A stretch of DNA of 64,000 nucleotides, from assembly GCA_051294375.1 (NCBI GenBank), contig CM119270.1:16985904-17049903 (forward strand). Reading direction: 5' to 3'. The first letter of the stretch is position 1. Each line of letters begins with the position of its first letter. Shown here piece by piece: positions 25,401 to 39,100 of this stretch. The notes under the pieces are model-generated. The model was not told the origin of the DNA, ran no database searches, and saw nothing but the letters and a program-made list of their open reading frames with translations. The stretch is from Paraspadella gotoi (taxonomy: Eukaryota; Chaetognatha). The position numbers were made by a program, and so were the translations under genes.

Positions 25401-26624
25401 TCCTGAGATTCCTTCTGACTTAGTCTTTCTAAATCTTGTAACTACAATATACATAATCTTTTCAAACAATTGTGCAATAATTATAAATTCACCCCCTTTT
25501 AAACCCTGTCATTTTAAATCGTGTTTGTTTTACAAGCTTATCATTTTAATACTAAACTATATCACGTCTTTCTGTTTTGTTTTTTCTCTTGGCCAACTAT
25601 TTTTGTCTTTTAAAATTCTTGTAACTTAGATTTTTTTTTGTTTTCTAAAAGCCTAAGGGACATTGCTGCAACGAATCCTAATCATATAAAACATTTTAAA
25701 GATGTAGCATTTCGATTCTATTTGTCAAATGTTTTTCCTTTAAAATACAAAAATACCGGATTTTTCAAGGCAATTTGAAGGAACTCGGCTTAGCGATAGA
25801 GCCAGCCAACCGAATCGGTTATGCGCATCTATAAATTCTAATTGTGTTAAAATATAATTTATTAACTTTTAAAAGATAATCGTATAATAATGAAGATATT
25901 GTTTGATAATCCTTTCGTTTCGTTAATCACTATTGATTAGAGTGGAGCTCTCGAGAATAAATAATTAGAGTGACTGAACAAGGATGTAAGATAGTATGAT
26001 TAACGAGTATAAAAATATTTAGCTCATTTTGTTTGGGGAACAGTATCATAAAATACAATATTTTCATAGTAATATCCTTAAAAAATACTAAAATTAAAAA
26101 CTATTTTTTTAAACATTTTTATTTAAGATTTAGATTTAAAAAAAAATAGATAAAAAATCTTATCAAAAATTCTGCAATCTTCCGCATTAAAAACGGAAAA
26201 AAAAGTAAAAATGTATAACTTTTTATTCACTGTAATAAAAACTATGATATGCTGGTCATTTTTTGCGGTCTAAATATTAAAATATCATGTTTTTTTATTT
26301 TTTTACGGCGAAACCGAATCTGTTCTTAATAGTTCAAAAAATTATTTTTGAAATTTTATGATTTTATAATGATATTAATACCGAGAAAATAGATTTTGCT
26401 ATCTACTGTTATGATAAAAAAAATTTTAAAGGATTTAAATTTCGTTAAGTACATGTACGAAGGCAGAAAAAAATTATGTTCAATGCTCAATATTTTCATC
26501 GCTCTACCCATCCATTCCTTTCAACGTGTAATCATCAATTATCTTCGCCGTCGTAACTGCTCACGATTTTGGTATGGTTTTACTCAGTGATGATCCCCTT
26601 TTAGCTGTATTTTTATAATACGTC
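22491..26624. other. AT-rich intergenic DNA, no gene seen
   Basis: About 4 kb of AT-rich sequence with a short (GA)n run near 23439-23480 and many T or A homopolymers. Chance ORFs are low-complexity. Non-coding 5' exons of spen could be hidden here but cannot be recognised from sequence. Confidence 0.45.
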
Positions 26625-26639
26625 GTGGTGCGGTGACTC

Positions 26640-26740
26640 AAAAATAAGAATTGGTGATGGTGTGTTCCCCCTCTGAGCCAATGGATTTTGGCTGAAGGAT
26701 GGTGGACGTGAGGCGGTGTGAATATACCGCCACAGTGGAG
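26640..26740 (-). repeat. Partial tRNA-derived SINE
   Basis: The words GGTGTGTTCCCCCTCTGAGCC and GAGGCGGTGTGAATATACCG match the right half of the SINE at 34145-34400. On the minus strand TGGCTCAGAGG fits a pol III A box. The B box half is not present, so the copy is truncated. Confidence 0.65.
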
Positions 26741-27099
26741 TCTTTTAATGAGAAAAAATTTAATTATTTGTTACTTTTATGGAGACTGATTGTAATAAGT
26801 AAGTTGCCATTGTTTAGTACCCCTAAACTATATTCCATCGTTGACTAGATATAATTTTTTTTTTCTCCAAAATTATAGTGTGAGTGAAGAGCAATTTCTT
26901 TTGGGATTGGGATGGTTGCTCTTCCTCCTTCACTCTTAAGGTATTACTATTAGTAGTAGTTGACGTTTCAACGAGGACATGTGAGAGTTTTTCTTTATTC
27001 AATAAAGTATATCACAATCCCCTTTTTCAAACCACTTTACAATCGCGGGAACCTTTTTTTGAAGTTCTATTCCTTTTTTTCCCCTTCAGAATGAATTGT

Positions 27100-28398
27100 T
27101 AAAATAAACTCTGAACCATCTCGCTGAGAAGGAGCTCTGCTCACACGGAGAGAACGAGTCAGTGCGCGCGGAGAGTGAGAGAGAGAGTGCGAGCGATGGA
27201 GACGAACATGACTTGAAAGAAAAATTCCCCTTTCCATTTCCGTCGTCTCTTTTTCCCCTCTGCGTAAAAAAAAAACAACACAAACACACAAAAAAAAACA
27301 AAAGAAACAAACAAAGAAAACGAGCAAAATTCATTGGAAACGAAAAGCGAGGAACTGAAGAGGAAGAAGGGGAGGAACTGGCGACGAAAATTCTCCGTTT
27401 CGGCCGCTGGGAATATCATGAGACGCCGCGACGACGAATTGAGTGGCGGCGGTGATGAGGAGGAAGAGGAGGAGGAAGAAGAAGACACGGCCGGATCGTG
27501 TAGACCCTGTCCAACCGGAAACTAAGCTAAACAAAAAAAGATGAATATACGTGACTATAAAATCCAGTAATGTACCCAACTTTCGTCTCTTGCGCGCGCT
27601 CGATATAAAGGGGGGGATACGAGCGTTACGTCGACAATCACCATCTCCCTTTCGTTTACAAGAATTTTTTTTCTCCCTACTGTATTTTCCTACGTTCTTT
27701 TTTTTTTCGACCTCACCAAAATTTATACCAAAAGAAAAAAAAAGTTCATCTTCGTTAAACCTTTGTTCCTTCGTCGTCGTCCTCCCGACCACAAAAAAAA
27801 ATGATAAAGTCTTCCTATTACATCTAAAACGTCGCGCGCTTTTTGTTTTTTGTGATTGTTTATAATTCGTCGTGGATTTAAAATACACGTCACCTTCGTT
27901 TCTATGACTCTTAATTATCCTCGCCTCTTGTTTTTTCCTTCTCTCTTTTTCTCGCCGCACGCGCGTTTCCCTCGACGCTTTACTTTGAACCTCCACCCGG
28001 AATTATATTCTGATTCGTGCTTCTCCGACGAACGACGATTCCGACGTCCAAATGATCACGAGGAATGAATGTATAATTAAACTTCTAACGCCGCCTCTGT
28101 GCTTCTGTCGGATTAAAACGTTTTATTTTTCGTCGGAAATTAGCACAAAAATATCCGTAAGAGCCCCGCCGCTGGATTCTCTACTTGAAAATGTAAAAAA
28201 AAAAAGTCCCAAAAAATGGATAAAAATAACCAGAGAGGTGAATTAATGTTCGAACTCCCGTTTGAATTCCGACGATCCATCATGTAAATCGTCAAGTCGG
28301 AGAAGACTACGCATCTCCAAATTTTCCCCTCCCACCCTCGAAACGCCCGTTCCCCCTCCCATTTCTTCATCCCGCGGGGTGCGGCGGGCTGTTCAGAC
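27100..28398 (+). promoter_or_regulatory. Probable promoter/5' UTR region of spen
   Basis: Composition rises from AT-rich to mixed and CpG-containing over the 1.3 kb before the spen start codon, as expected for a 5' UTR. TATAAAA at 27556-27562 and ATATAAAG at 27603-27610 are the only TATA-like words near a GC-rich surround. ORFs here (such as an Arg/Glu-rich one at 27334-27525) are short and would be upstream ORFs at most. The start site itself cannot be fixed. Confidence 0.3.
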
Positions 28399-31300
28399 AT
28401 GCCCGCAACCCCCGCCCCTCCGCCCATTCCCTCGCCGACGACCACGTCCCCGATAGTGATGACCACGTCGAGCTCCGCATCTCCAGTCGCCAATCGCGCC
28501 GCTGCCTCCGCCGCCGCCTCCTCCCCTCTTCGCGATCACCATCACCATCGCGCTCAAGGTCGCCGCCCGTCGACGGGCGAGTCCCCCGATCTCAAAGCCC
28601 ACAATCACCACGCCCACCACAATCACGCCAACAACCACCATCCCCGAAACCACGGCGGCGATAACGACGCCTCGCCTGGCCGCGACCACGCGGAGCTGGC
28701 GGCAGCGTTGGGCGCTAGTACCCCGACCCGCGATTCAATCTCGTCCCCGGTGTCGTCGTCCGCGCCGTCACCGAGGACGCCGCGCGCGCTGCGGGGCACG
28801 CACGCGCCCGCCGCCGTCGGCGGAGTTTTGCCTCCTTCCTCAGTCGTTGCCACTCAAGGAGTTGTGAGAGGATCGTCTAGGTGAGCTATCAGTATAACAC
28901 TAAACAAAACTGGATAAACATGAATACTATTGTATTCATGAATACTATTGTATTCATGATGAATAGTATACATTGAATAAAATGTTACACTTGTTTCGAC
29001 TCTCCTAGTTGTGTTGTACCGTAATTTTTACGTACTTAGTTAATAGTTGTAGATATATAATTTTCAGGGCTGTCTTCGCGTTTTATGGGTTTGCGGTCTG
29101 CTTCATAGTGTTCCTTCTATGTAATTTAATCAGTTTATTCAAATGTTATGCCACGTCAATGATAGAAAAGCCTGGTACTCTAGTGCTCTGAGTTTTATTT
29201 TATTAGACTGTAAATCTGGATCGAAAACTTATTGGGTATTGCGATATTATTATCCTCTTTTAAGAGGAATGGAGGTCTAACCTGACTATAGCCTGTTAAA
29301 AGTCAGGGACAAGATAGCTTATTTTTGTATTAATCAATAATTTTTAAACGGCATGTATGGCAACGGGAGGAATGCCTGTGATACCCGGGAAGAGGGGTAT
29401 CTCACCAACTGGAGTAGGGGCTGAGGACTAAGGCGTAGTGAAAGTTACATACGAAAATTCTAAAAGTCAATTATAAACAACATACCATCAGTGAACATTA
29501 ATTTGTAAAAAAAATTAATTTTATGTTTTTTAATTTTCGCAGTAGGCTATATTTATATATAGTACTATCCTTATAAAATCGAAAAATTTCAAAATAAGCT
29601 TTTCTTAATTTTGATTACAGATTTGAATTCCTCGTCAAAAGTTGATATAAGAAAATATAAATCATTTTTAAAAATTCTTTCATTAAGTGGGTTAAAAATT
29701 AAAAAAACTATATTTAATATATAAAAAGTTAATTTTCAGCTTAAAATATAACTTTTTCTAATTTTTTACCCACTTAATGAAGAAATTTTTCAAAAATAGT
29801 TATATTTCTTTTTATTAACTTTTTATGACGAATCAAAATCTGTAAAAAGATCTTAGAAAAAACTGTTTTGAAATTTTAACATTTATTGATTTAGTACTAG
29901 TATAAATATGGCCTACTGCGTAAATTGTAAAATTTATTATAAATTTTTTTAATACATAAATGTTTATTAATATAATGTTGTTCGTTCCTCACTTTTAGAA
30001 TTAAAGTTAAATTTCGAAATTTTACTACGCCTTACTGAGGACCCTCAGTGACCGCCTCTTGTCTCTGGCATGTTTAGACCGGCTCCGTCGCATTTAAGCC
30101 ATGACCGGGATACCCAGGGATTGAACCCGAGATGATTTTGCCTGCTCAGCCATTGAGACGAGACTGAGGACGGACAGCAGTGAGGCAGCTTTAAGTCTTG
30201 CTTTTCATATACTGAATTTTATCATTACACTTGAAAGTTTGAAAAGCATCCATATTTCTGAGAGAACATATCAGCTTTTTGACATCTAATAAAAACTGAA
30301 ATAAGCCACAAGTAGTACGACCGTTACGAATTCACGTATCAATGACTTTTATTAATATGTTAATGGGACGTGCTAGGCCAAAGTAGAAAAAAGATCATAT
30401 TTTATAGCAGTAAGACCCAATTTGAAAGGATATATCAGAAAAGTTTTTGTTTTACTTGGTCATATCATTGGTATGAAATGAAATTGGTACAACCGATTTA
30501 ATAATTATCCATTCATTTAGTAAATAAGCTATCTTGCTCATCACCTTAGTCAGCCTGCTATCATTATATAAAATGTTTTATTAGTTAATATTCTCTCATT
30601 TCCGTTTTTAATCAGCAGGCTAATTTTAAGACATTTACCTAGATTATTTTCTGAGCTTTTGTAAAATTTCTCTTCGCGGAAAGGGCATTGGCCTACTTGC
30701 GAAGATGAGAAGCCACGAGATGGCAAAGTTGGTACACGTTGCACTTTCAAGAATGATTTTTCTGTTTCCGAAAAAAAACTATTTTTAGCATGATTGCGTC
30801 ATTAATCCCCAGAGCAAGCTTGGCGATATTCGTGTATAACCAATTTAACCATTGAGCAACTGTATTATGAGGTGTTTTTATTCATATCAAGTAATGATAC
30901 AGAATGATGCACAAATACATTGAAAGGCAAATAAAATAAAACAAAAACAAAAAAAAGAAAACAAAAACGAATAAGTTAGGTAATCAAAGCATTGTTTCCC
31001 AGTATGTACAACATAACTTTGTTAACACAAGGTTCGCCAAAAATTTTGACCGTCTTTGATGAAAGATTGTATATATGTCGGGGTAACCAAATGATTCTCT
31101 AAGGGTTCGTTTGCTTTGCCATCTGTTCCATCCAAAAAAATTTCGGATACCATCATTTAAGGCTTCATTTAATTTACTCTTCTCTTTCCATAGAAACTCT
31201 TTAACTTCACATCATATGTACCATAGCAGCCTTAGTCAAAGGGCAAATTTGATTTAATCATAGTTCGCTTTTGGCTTCAAATTATGTTTTCTGTCTTCAA

Positions 31301-34300
31301 TCCTGCTAAAAAAATTCTGAAGAACAAAAAAAATTAGCCCAGAACCGAACTAAAATGTCATTAAATCCGAGCAAAGTTTAAAAAAATATCGAGTACAAGA
31401 AAAAAAAAATTCGGGGCGAGGGAAGGAAAGATAAGCTGAGTGCGGTCGAGGAAGAGTAAGCGTATAACCTGTCGCTGGTTAAAATTTTTCTTCAGTTGAG
31501 AATAAAAAAGCGAAAGGGGCACGAATAGTTTTTTTCTCGGGACTGAAATTTGTTTCGTCGTATTAGTGTAGAATTTGCCGTCGTGGTTCTATATTAGTAT
31601 TACATACACTGTAAACATTTTTCATTTTTTTCCCCTTTTCGTTAGGTAGAAATAGAATAATATTCTCAATTAGTCAAGATTTTAAAATAAAAATAAGTTT
31701 ATAACCGGAGATCGAAAATGAGTGTCTTTTATCTTCTCGAGTCTCTTTTTTAATCACTAATCGGTCTTAGTGGATTTGTCCCCGATTTAATTTCTCGTTC
31801 CTCATTAGTCATTACTTTTCTTTATCTCGGAAAGAGTAGATATCGTAGGCAAAACCGACCCTCTGACAATCTGAAATGTTCTGCCTTAACTAAAGCCTAG
31901 CGGAAACTAAACTAGGAAAAAAAAAGAATGATAAGATTAAAATTTAAATGCTTACTGCTTAGGCAAAAAACCTTCAACCGATAAATGAACCCGGATGTAA
32001 TAATAAGTAATCACTCATTTTGGAATGCGGCCTTTAGGTCCTCCGACCGCGTCTCGTCGGGCTCATCGACGGGAGGATCCAGTTCGGGCTCGTCTTCGAG
32101 CGGCAGCGACAGTGAAGCCGAAGATGGCTGCTCTTCTTCCTCCAATCCCCCGGGCGGGCAGGGCTCGACCGGCCACTCCATGGCCATTACCTCTTCGGCG
32201 CCCGTCAAACCCGCTATCAATCATGCTAGTCCCTCGTCCAACAACGCATTTTTCCAGTCTGAGGTAAGCATTTAAGGGAATCGTGTGCGTTGTGATGTCA
32301 AATGCTGGTGTTTTCTCATTCAAGTTTCAGTGAAAAACATTATTTGGACTTAACTTTATTGAATAGAAAATTAATATTAATTCGATTTAAACTTCTTTTT
32401 TTTTTTTGAGACATGGGAATAATACTTGAAGAATTTAATTTTTCTCTCTGGCTTTTAATTTCGCGATCTCAATAGCGGAGGAAGAAGAGCAGAGTGGAGA
32501 ATAATGAAAAAAAAGAGTTACTGTAATAAATACAGCTTTTAACTATGAATAACATGTTATTACTAAAAACGTATATATTTGATTGTAAAAAAAATTATAG
32601 GAAACCAAATGGAATTCCGAGAATGAAGAAAACTTGATTTTTAATGACGAGCTTTAATAAACTGTCAACCTACCTTCCCTTCCTATTTCATTAATTCATT
32701 TCATCTTTACCTCCATTTAGCTACCCGGATCCCAACAGACGTCGTCCCGCCTCCCCTCCACACACGCATTGCCATCTCCCGGTGGTCTGGCGTTGTCCCG
32801 TTCGGCCGGTTGCCGCGCGGCCCCGTTGCGAAACCGCCTCCACTCTGGAAGCGGCGCTTCGTCGGATTCGCCTCGCGAGGCCTTCGACAGAAGCGGACAG
32901 TTGGAGAGCGTGGTGTCAGCACCGCCGTCGACGACGCCACCGGTGGAGAATCGCCTTCCGTCGTGCGTGAATCCCACCGCCGGTTCCGGACGCGAGCACC
33001 ACCGCTCCAACTCGTCCTCGTCGCAGCCTGAGACTGGGGTGCTGTATGGGATCTGCATCAAGAATTTGCCCGTCAGATCGAGCGGTGAGTTGAGCAGGGA
33101 TGACGTGTCTTGGTTGATATTCCGGTTGTTCCCGCTGATTGATAACGATCGTCATCATTACCTTCATGTCGTTTATCTTCTATTAACCTCGTCCACTCCT
33201 GCTCTTCTTTTCCTATCTTACAGACTCTTCTCTCAAAGACGGTCTTTTCCACGAATACAAGAAGCACGGCAAAGTGTTGGGAGTCAAGGTTTTGGGTCAG
33301 GGCCAAGACAGATACGCCGTCGTCACCTTCAAAAAGCCGGAGGACGCCGAAAAGGCGCTTGACGTATCGCAGGACAAGCAGTTTTTCGGATGCCGGATCA
33401 TCGTGACTCTGCACGAGGGAATGGGTGAGTTTTGTTTTCGGGGGGAAAGATGCTACGGGTGTGGCCGGCGATGTTTTTGTAAGGATATCCGGTAATTCGT
33501 GCTTCTCGCGTGCGATACGGCAGTAAAAATGTTTTGGTATCGAGAATTCTGGAAACGCAGTTCAAAATCAAATACTTATTCTATTTGAGCGAACCCGCCT
33601 CGCCAAATTTAAGGAAGGTGTCGGAATATTGCCATTGTGACCTTATAGTGACCTTTTCTGGGGCTTGAGAGAATGCTGCCTTTACAAATCTAAGCGACTT
33701 TTCCAAACCTAAAGCTATGAATCCAGGAAAACCGACCTCCCATTGCTTCGAGAAACAATCCGTCTGTCTTCAGCTCGAGAATGGTGATTTGATTGCATCA
33801 AGTATTTCAATAATAGAAATGCCGTCTTGTGAGAATGAAATCGCTTGATTTTTATTTTAGTGAGACCATTTACACTTTGCTCTTTTTTTGAAATAATCAT
33901 TGATGTTGATTTACAACATTTCATTCGTTTTTCTTTTCCTTTCAGAAAATAATCTTTCCCCCCCCCCCATTGTGTTTTAGAAATCGACGAATCGGAACGA
34001 AGTCGTCTTGAGCCCGAGATGGACGAGTATCACCCCAAGGCCACGAGAACTCTCTTCGTGGGGAATCTGGAGAAGGTAAGTTAAAAAATTGATAGGGTTG
34101 GAACTTATTTTTAGAAGCGATTAAAAAGACATGCGTAAATAAATTAAGCCACGTATGGGAACAGTCGGGTTGTCTGTGATGTCTTTTGGGATGGGCCATC
34201 TCACTTTGGGTGCTTCCGACCCTCAGCGACGCCTCCTGTCGCTGGCGCGGTTACCCTAGGACGGTCTCGCTTTGCCAACGCAAAGGAAAGTCGTTAGGAC

Positions 34301-36089
34301 TGTGGATGGAACTCAACGCTTTGGATGGTGTGTTCCCCCTCTGAGCCAATGGGATTGGCTGAACGTTGGTGGATGTGAGGCGGTGTGAATATACCGCCAA
34401 ACACGTTTTTTTTTTAAATTTTACGAAACCTTGATTTCTAAAACGTTTTTAGTTCGATCGACCTCAGCTTTGGAACCGCGGAGGTTATAACCTTTAATTC
34501 GAGTTAATTAAATATCAACTATCGATCGTTTTTCGTTTCGGTTTCAAATGAACCGAAAAAAAAAAAATAGAATATTGCCGGTGAAAATTTGCCACATCTT
34601 TAGTTTTTAGCCGGATTTGCTTAACGCAGATTCCGACTCTATAATCCACTTTGTCGGTCCATCGGTCCACCCCCTAATCTTGTCGGGCATTTATTTAGAT
34701 CATGTCAGAACATCAAATTATGATAAATTATGCCCAAAAAAATGTCCGTCCGTCCCCCCTTAGCAAAAAAATCAAATTACTCGTGATTGGATGGATGATT
34801 TGGAATGAAATTTTGTGTGTGGGTAGGGAAGTGTGTGATTGAGCTGGATATTAAGTTTCCATGGAATCGTGCGAGTGGAAATGAGTTTAAATGGAAAAAA
34901 CGAAAAAAATATATTTAATTATTTGAACGCCAATTACTCGAGAGTGGATGTGGCAATTGACTTGAATTTTTTTATGTGGGTAGGAAAAGTGTGTGATGAG
35001 GCTGGAAATTTAGTTTTGATAGAATCGTTTGAGTGGAAATAAGTTTAAATAGAAAAACACAAAAAACCTGTTTCACTAATTGATTATGTTTCTTTTTATA
35101 TTAAATGTAAATTCAAGAAGTATTAATAAATCAAATAATTAATCAGTAATTAATCAATTAATTAATCAGTTAATTAATATATTATTTAGTAAATCATTAT
35201 TTATCTATTAATTATTCAATTAATCAATTTATTTATAAATCTATTAATTATCTAACCAATCAATCAATCAAGTCAATCGTTATCGACATTATTGTCGTCA
35301 TCATCTTCATTGCTTTTGTCGTGATTAGTGACGAAAATATCTAAAAAACATTTTGGATCAAATTAATTAATTAATTAGGCAATTAATTAATTAATTACCG
35401 CTTATGATTGTGGGCAGATCCGACATTGTTTGCTCAAACTTGTTGTAGGATATTCCTCCCAATCTTGTACATTTATTGAATTCTTAGATTCTTTTAAAAC
35501 GTCTTAAAAACATGAATTTATCCTCCAGGATGTGAGCACGAGCGAGTTGCGGAAACTGTTCTCTCCGTTCGGCGAAATCATAGACGTCGACATCAAGAAA
35601 CAGGGCGTCGTGTCCGCCTACTCTTTCATCCAGTACGCGGACATTCGATCCGTCGTCGCCGCTCTGGATAAGATGGACGGACAGCACATTGGCGCCAACC
35701 GGATCAAGGTGGGCACGTTTGTTTAATAATCATGCCACCGCTTAGCATTAGATTTCAGCCTTTCAATACAATTGTTCTCTTCGTTTTGCGAAAAACCTGA
35801 TAATTGTAATATTAATCACGTTTCCCTACTTCCGACAGCTGGGCTTCGGCAAGAGCATGCTGACGAACTGCGTCTGGTTGGACGGCATCGCCCCCACCGT
35901 GACGGAGAAATACCTCGGCAAGCAATTCGGGCGATTCGGTCCCGTCAACTACGCCATCATCGATCGGTCGCGCGCCTTGGCCCTCGTCTATTTCGACACG
36001 GTCGACTACGCCCAACACGCCGTGGCCGAAATGCGAGGCAGGGTTGTCGCCGGGAAGAAGTTGCAGGTCTGTTATAGCGGATGGGAGTC

Positions 36090-36137
<48 letters not shown>

Positions 36138-39100
36138 AGCGAAGACGCGTCACCATGACCACCCCTTTTTTTACAGACTGAGGACGTATTATAGTAGCAG
36201 TTTAACTGTAAATAAAACTTCAAAACAAATTATAATTTAATTCTTTAATTAAATCTCTTTTATTCTTCAGGTCGACTTCGCCTCCCGCGACTGCCAAAAC
36301 GCCTTCCTTGACAAGATGGAGGCCTCGGGTCAACTACGCGTGGGCGACCGACCCGAAGAGCGACTTCGCGGCGGCGTCACTGGCTCTTCCACGGGAACTC
36401 CCGTCGTCGAACGACGCCGTTACGCCGATGGGTAAGTCCGGTTAAATCTCGTTGAGATTGTAGATTGGATGTCATGAAATATTTGTTTGGTTTTGATTAA
36501 ATAATGATTTCTATACTTCAATTTAGTCTTTTAAAAACCGTTGATAATGTCGAAACTGTTCTTAAAATTAAAAAAATATTAAAAATATAAGAAAATATAA
36601 AAAATATAAAAAAGCTAATTTTATAAGAAAATTCAATTAATGATACTGTTATGCAAATTTTTTTTTGAAATAGGACTAAATTATTTTTTATTACACATAT
36701 AAAGGCAGCAAAAAACATTGTTCCATCGCTCAATCCTTTCATCACTCCACCCTAATGAGCAAGCCTCAATTCTACATATTACTTGATTATTAAGAAGAGC
36801 ATGTCGTTAGGACACGAATTGCAGAAATTTGGCTCCGGACTCGATCTCATGACCATTTCGTCACGCCCCCTTTCCGCAGCTACGAACCGGAGTCGTCGAT
36901 GTGCAGCAGCAGTTCCCGCATCGTGGAGGCGCGAGACACGCCCTCCTCCAGAGACCGCGAGAGGGAGGTCCTCTTCAGTCCGAGGGACGACAGAGACGGA
37001 TACGAGAGATTCAGGTGAGAGGAGAAGCTCTTGAAAAAGAGGTTTGGTAGGAGTCTACCGAGTTTTGCTCTCTTGCTCTCTCTCTCTCTCTCTTGCTCTC
37101 TCTCTTGCTCTCTCTCTTGCTCTCTCTCTTGCTCTCTCTCTCTCTCTCTATCTTGCTCTCACTCTCTTCGTTGACCGTGAAATACTTAAACCTTCAGGAT
37201 TAATAATCTTTACCCCGATTCGGTGATAATTGAGACGATTTTCTGAGTTTACTGTGCGGCCGTCATGGCTTTACTAATCTCTACCGGCCAATGAACCTTC
37301 GCATGCGTAATATTTCTCATTATCATATTCTTCGCGTAGCCAATTCACCCGGTAACCAATCGTAAACCTCTGGGACACGAACTGTCTCTCAGGAAACAAG
37401 AATTAGTCGTTAACGTGAATTAATTGGTATGGAAACTGCGGGTTCCGCTTCCCCGGAGAATTAGAATAACTTGCGTATGCAACCATATCCGTCTTTTTAA
37501 ATGCGTATGGAAATATGGACGAATGCAATGGTTATCTTATCCGTCAGAATCTTTAAAAAAGAAGATAATTTAGATTCTTCTCTCGCAAAGACAAGCATGT
37601 GGATTGTGGAATTATTATTATTAATATTATTTTTATTATTATTATTATTATTATTATTGGAAAAATTCCATTTTCTTTTGACATCATTTTCTATTAAATA
37701 AAGCCTTCTCGCTCAGAAGCGGCACGCGATTAAACTAGAAAGAAGTCGACTCAAAGGCTGACGCAGGCGCGGGCCAAATGCCATTAATGATGGTTTCGAC
37801 GCCAACGTTATGATCCGCATCTCATTTTCATTCAGTCTTCATTCCTAAACCCCTTATTTCTCCGATTCGGATCATCCAAAGTTTTCCCGTCAATCTCCCT
37901 TTTCCGGCTTCGCGTAATTTATTTCGAAGAAAGAAAAAAAAAATAAGAAGGTGGAAAGAGAAAGATCTCGCGAGAAAGCGCGAGCGCTTGCGAACTCGCT
38001 ATCTCGAGAAGAAAAAAAAATTCCTATTTTTATCCATTTTACTCCTTTCCCCCTCCTTTTTCCTTCCCCTCCCCCTCCTTTTTTCCTTCCCCTTTCCCCT
38101 TCCCTCCCCCCCCCGCAGCGAGCGGCGCGGCGCGGCGACGCTCTCCTCCACGTCGTCGTCGTCCTACTCTCGCATGCGCGCCTCGGTCTCGCGTCAGACG
38201 TACACGAGCGCGGGCGGCGCGGGCGGCGGCTCCTCCCGCTTTTTGCGCGCGCCCCGGGCGCCGGGGTTTGGGGGGGGGGGAAAACCCCCGCCGGGGCCCC
38301 CCCCGCCCCCGGGGGGGGGGGCCCGGGGCTGGGCGTGGAGGAGGAGGAGGAGGAAGCAGCGGCAGCGGTGGAGAGGGAGGAAGGACCCCTTACCGCGAGG
38401 GAGGCAGAGGGGAGCGGGGTGGGGATCCGCCCACTTCTTCGTCCTCGGCCGGCGGCAGAAGAGAGAGGAGAGCTCCCTACGATTACTACGCCGAGGACTA
38501 CGCGGTCGAGAGGAGATCGAGGTAAGGAGAGAAAATTCGAACCTTGGGGTTTCATTTTTCTTCTTTTTTTTTTTTTCTCACTCGCTTTTTTCTCCTACAC
38601 TTTTTCTTCTTTTGTTTTTTTTTTTTTGCATTTTCTTCATAGCAAACTTATTCTCATTTGCTTCCCACTTATTTTTTTTTCTTATTCTTTTTTGATTTTT
38701 TTTTTCTTCTTGTCTGTTTACAGCAGATTCCGGCTCTTTAATTCACTTTGTCAGTCCGTCGGTCCGCCCCCCCAATCTTGTCGGGCATTCACTAATATCA
38801 TGTCATAACATCAAATTATGATAAATTAATTAAAAAAATTATGTCCGTCTGTCTGTCTGTCTGTCCGTCCATCCCACCTTAGCAAAAAACACCAATTACT
38901 CATGATTTGATAGATGGATTGGAAGGATAGTGTGATTGAGCTGGAAATCAAGTATCGATGGAATCGTCCGAGTGGAAATGAGTTAAGATGGAAAAAACAA
39001 AAAATATATTTCATTATTTGAACGTCAATTACTCATGAATGAATGGGGCGATTAACTTCAAATTTTGTATGTGTGTGATTGAGCAGGAAATAAAATTTCG

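Larger units (their letters stand above)
32721..36431 (+). other. spen: spen exons 3-8 encoding the three RRMs
   Basis: RRM1 is split between exons 3 and 4: RNP2 YGICIKNLP at the end of exon 3, RNP1 DRYAVVTF in exon 4. Exon 5 supplies the hallmark linker DEYHPKATRTLFVGNLEK with RRM2 RNP2; exon 6 supplies SAYSFIQY and ANRIK. Exon 7 begins LGFGKSMLTNCVWLDG, the signature RRM2-RRM3 junction of Spen proteins, and exon 8 finishes RRM3 with VDFASRDCQNAF. In the family these RRMs bind structured RNA such as SRA and Xist A-repeats. The introns between them contain a SINE and a second repeat but leave all splice sites intact. Confidence 0.93.

Noticed and set aside
27162-27996. ORFs of 60-220 residues before the spen start
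   Set aside because: Low-complexity Arg/Lys/Glu or Phe/Ser frames on both strands without domains; more likely 5' UTR or flanking DNA.
30120-30170. A functional tRNA gene on the minus strand
   Set aside because: A and B boxes are present, but the acceptor and anticodon stems do not form a tRNA; it is a SINE head.
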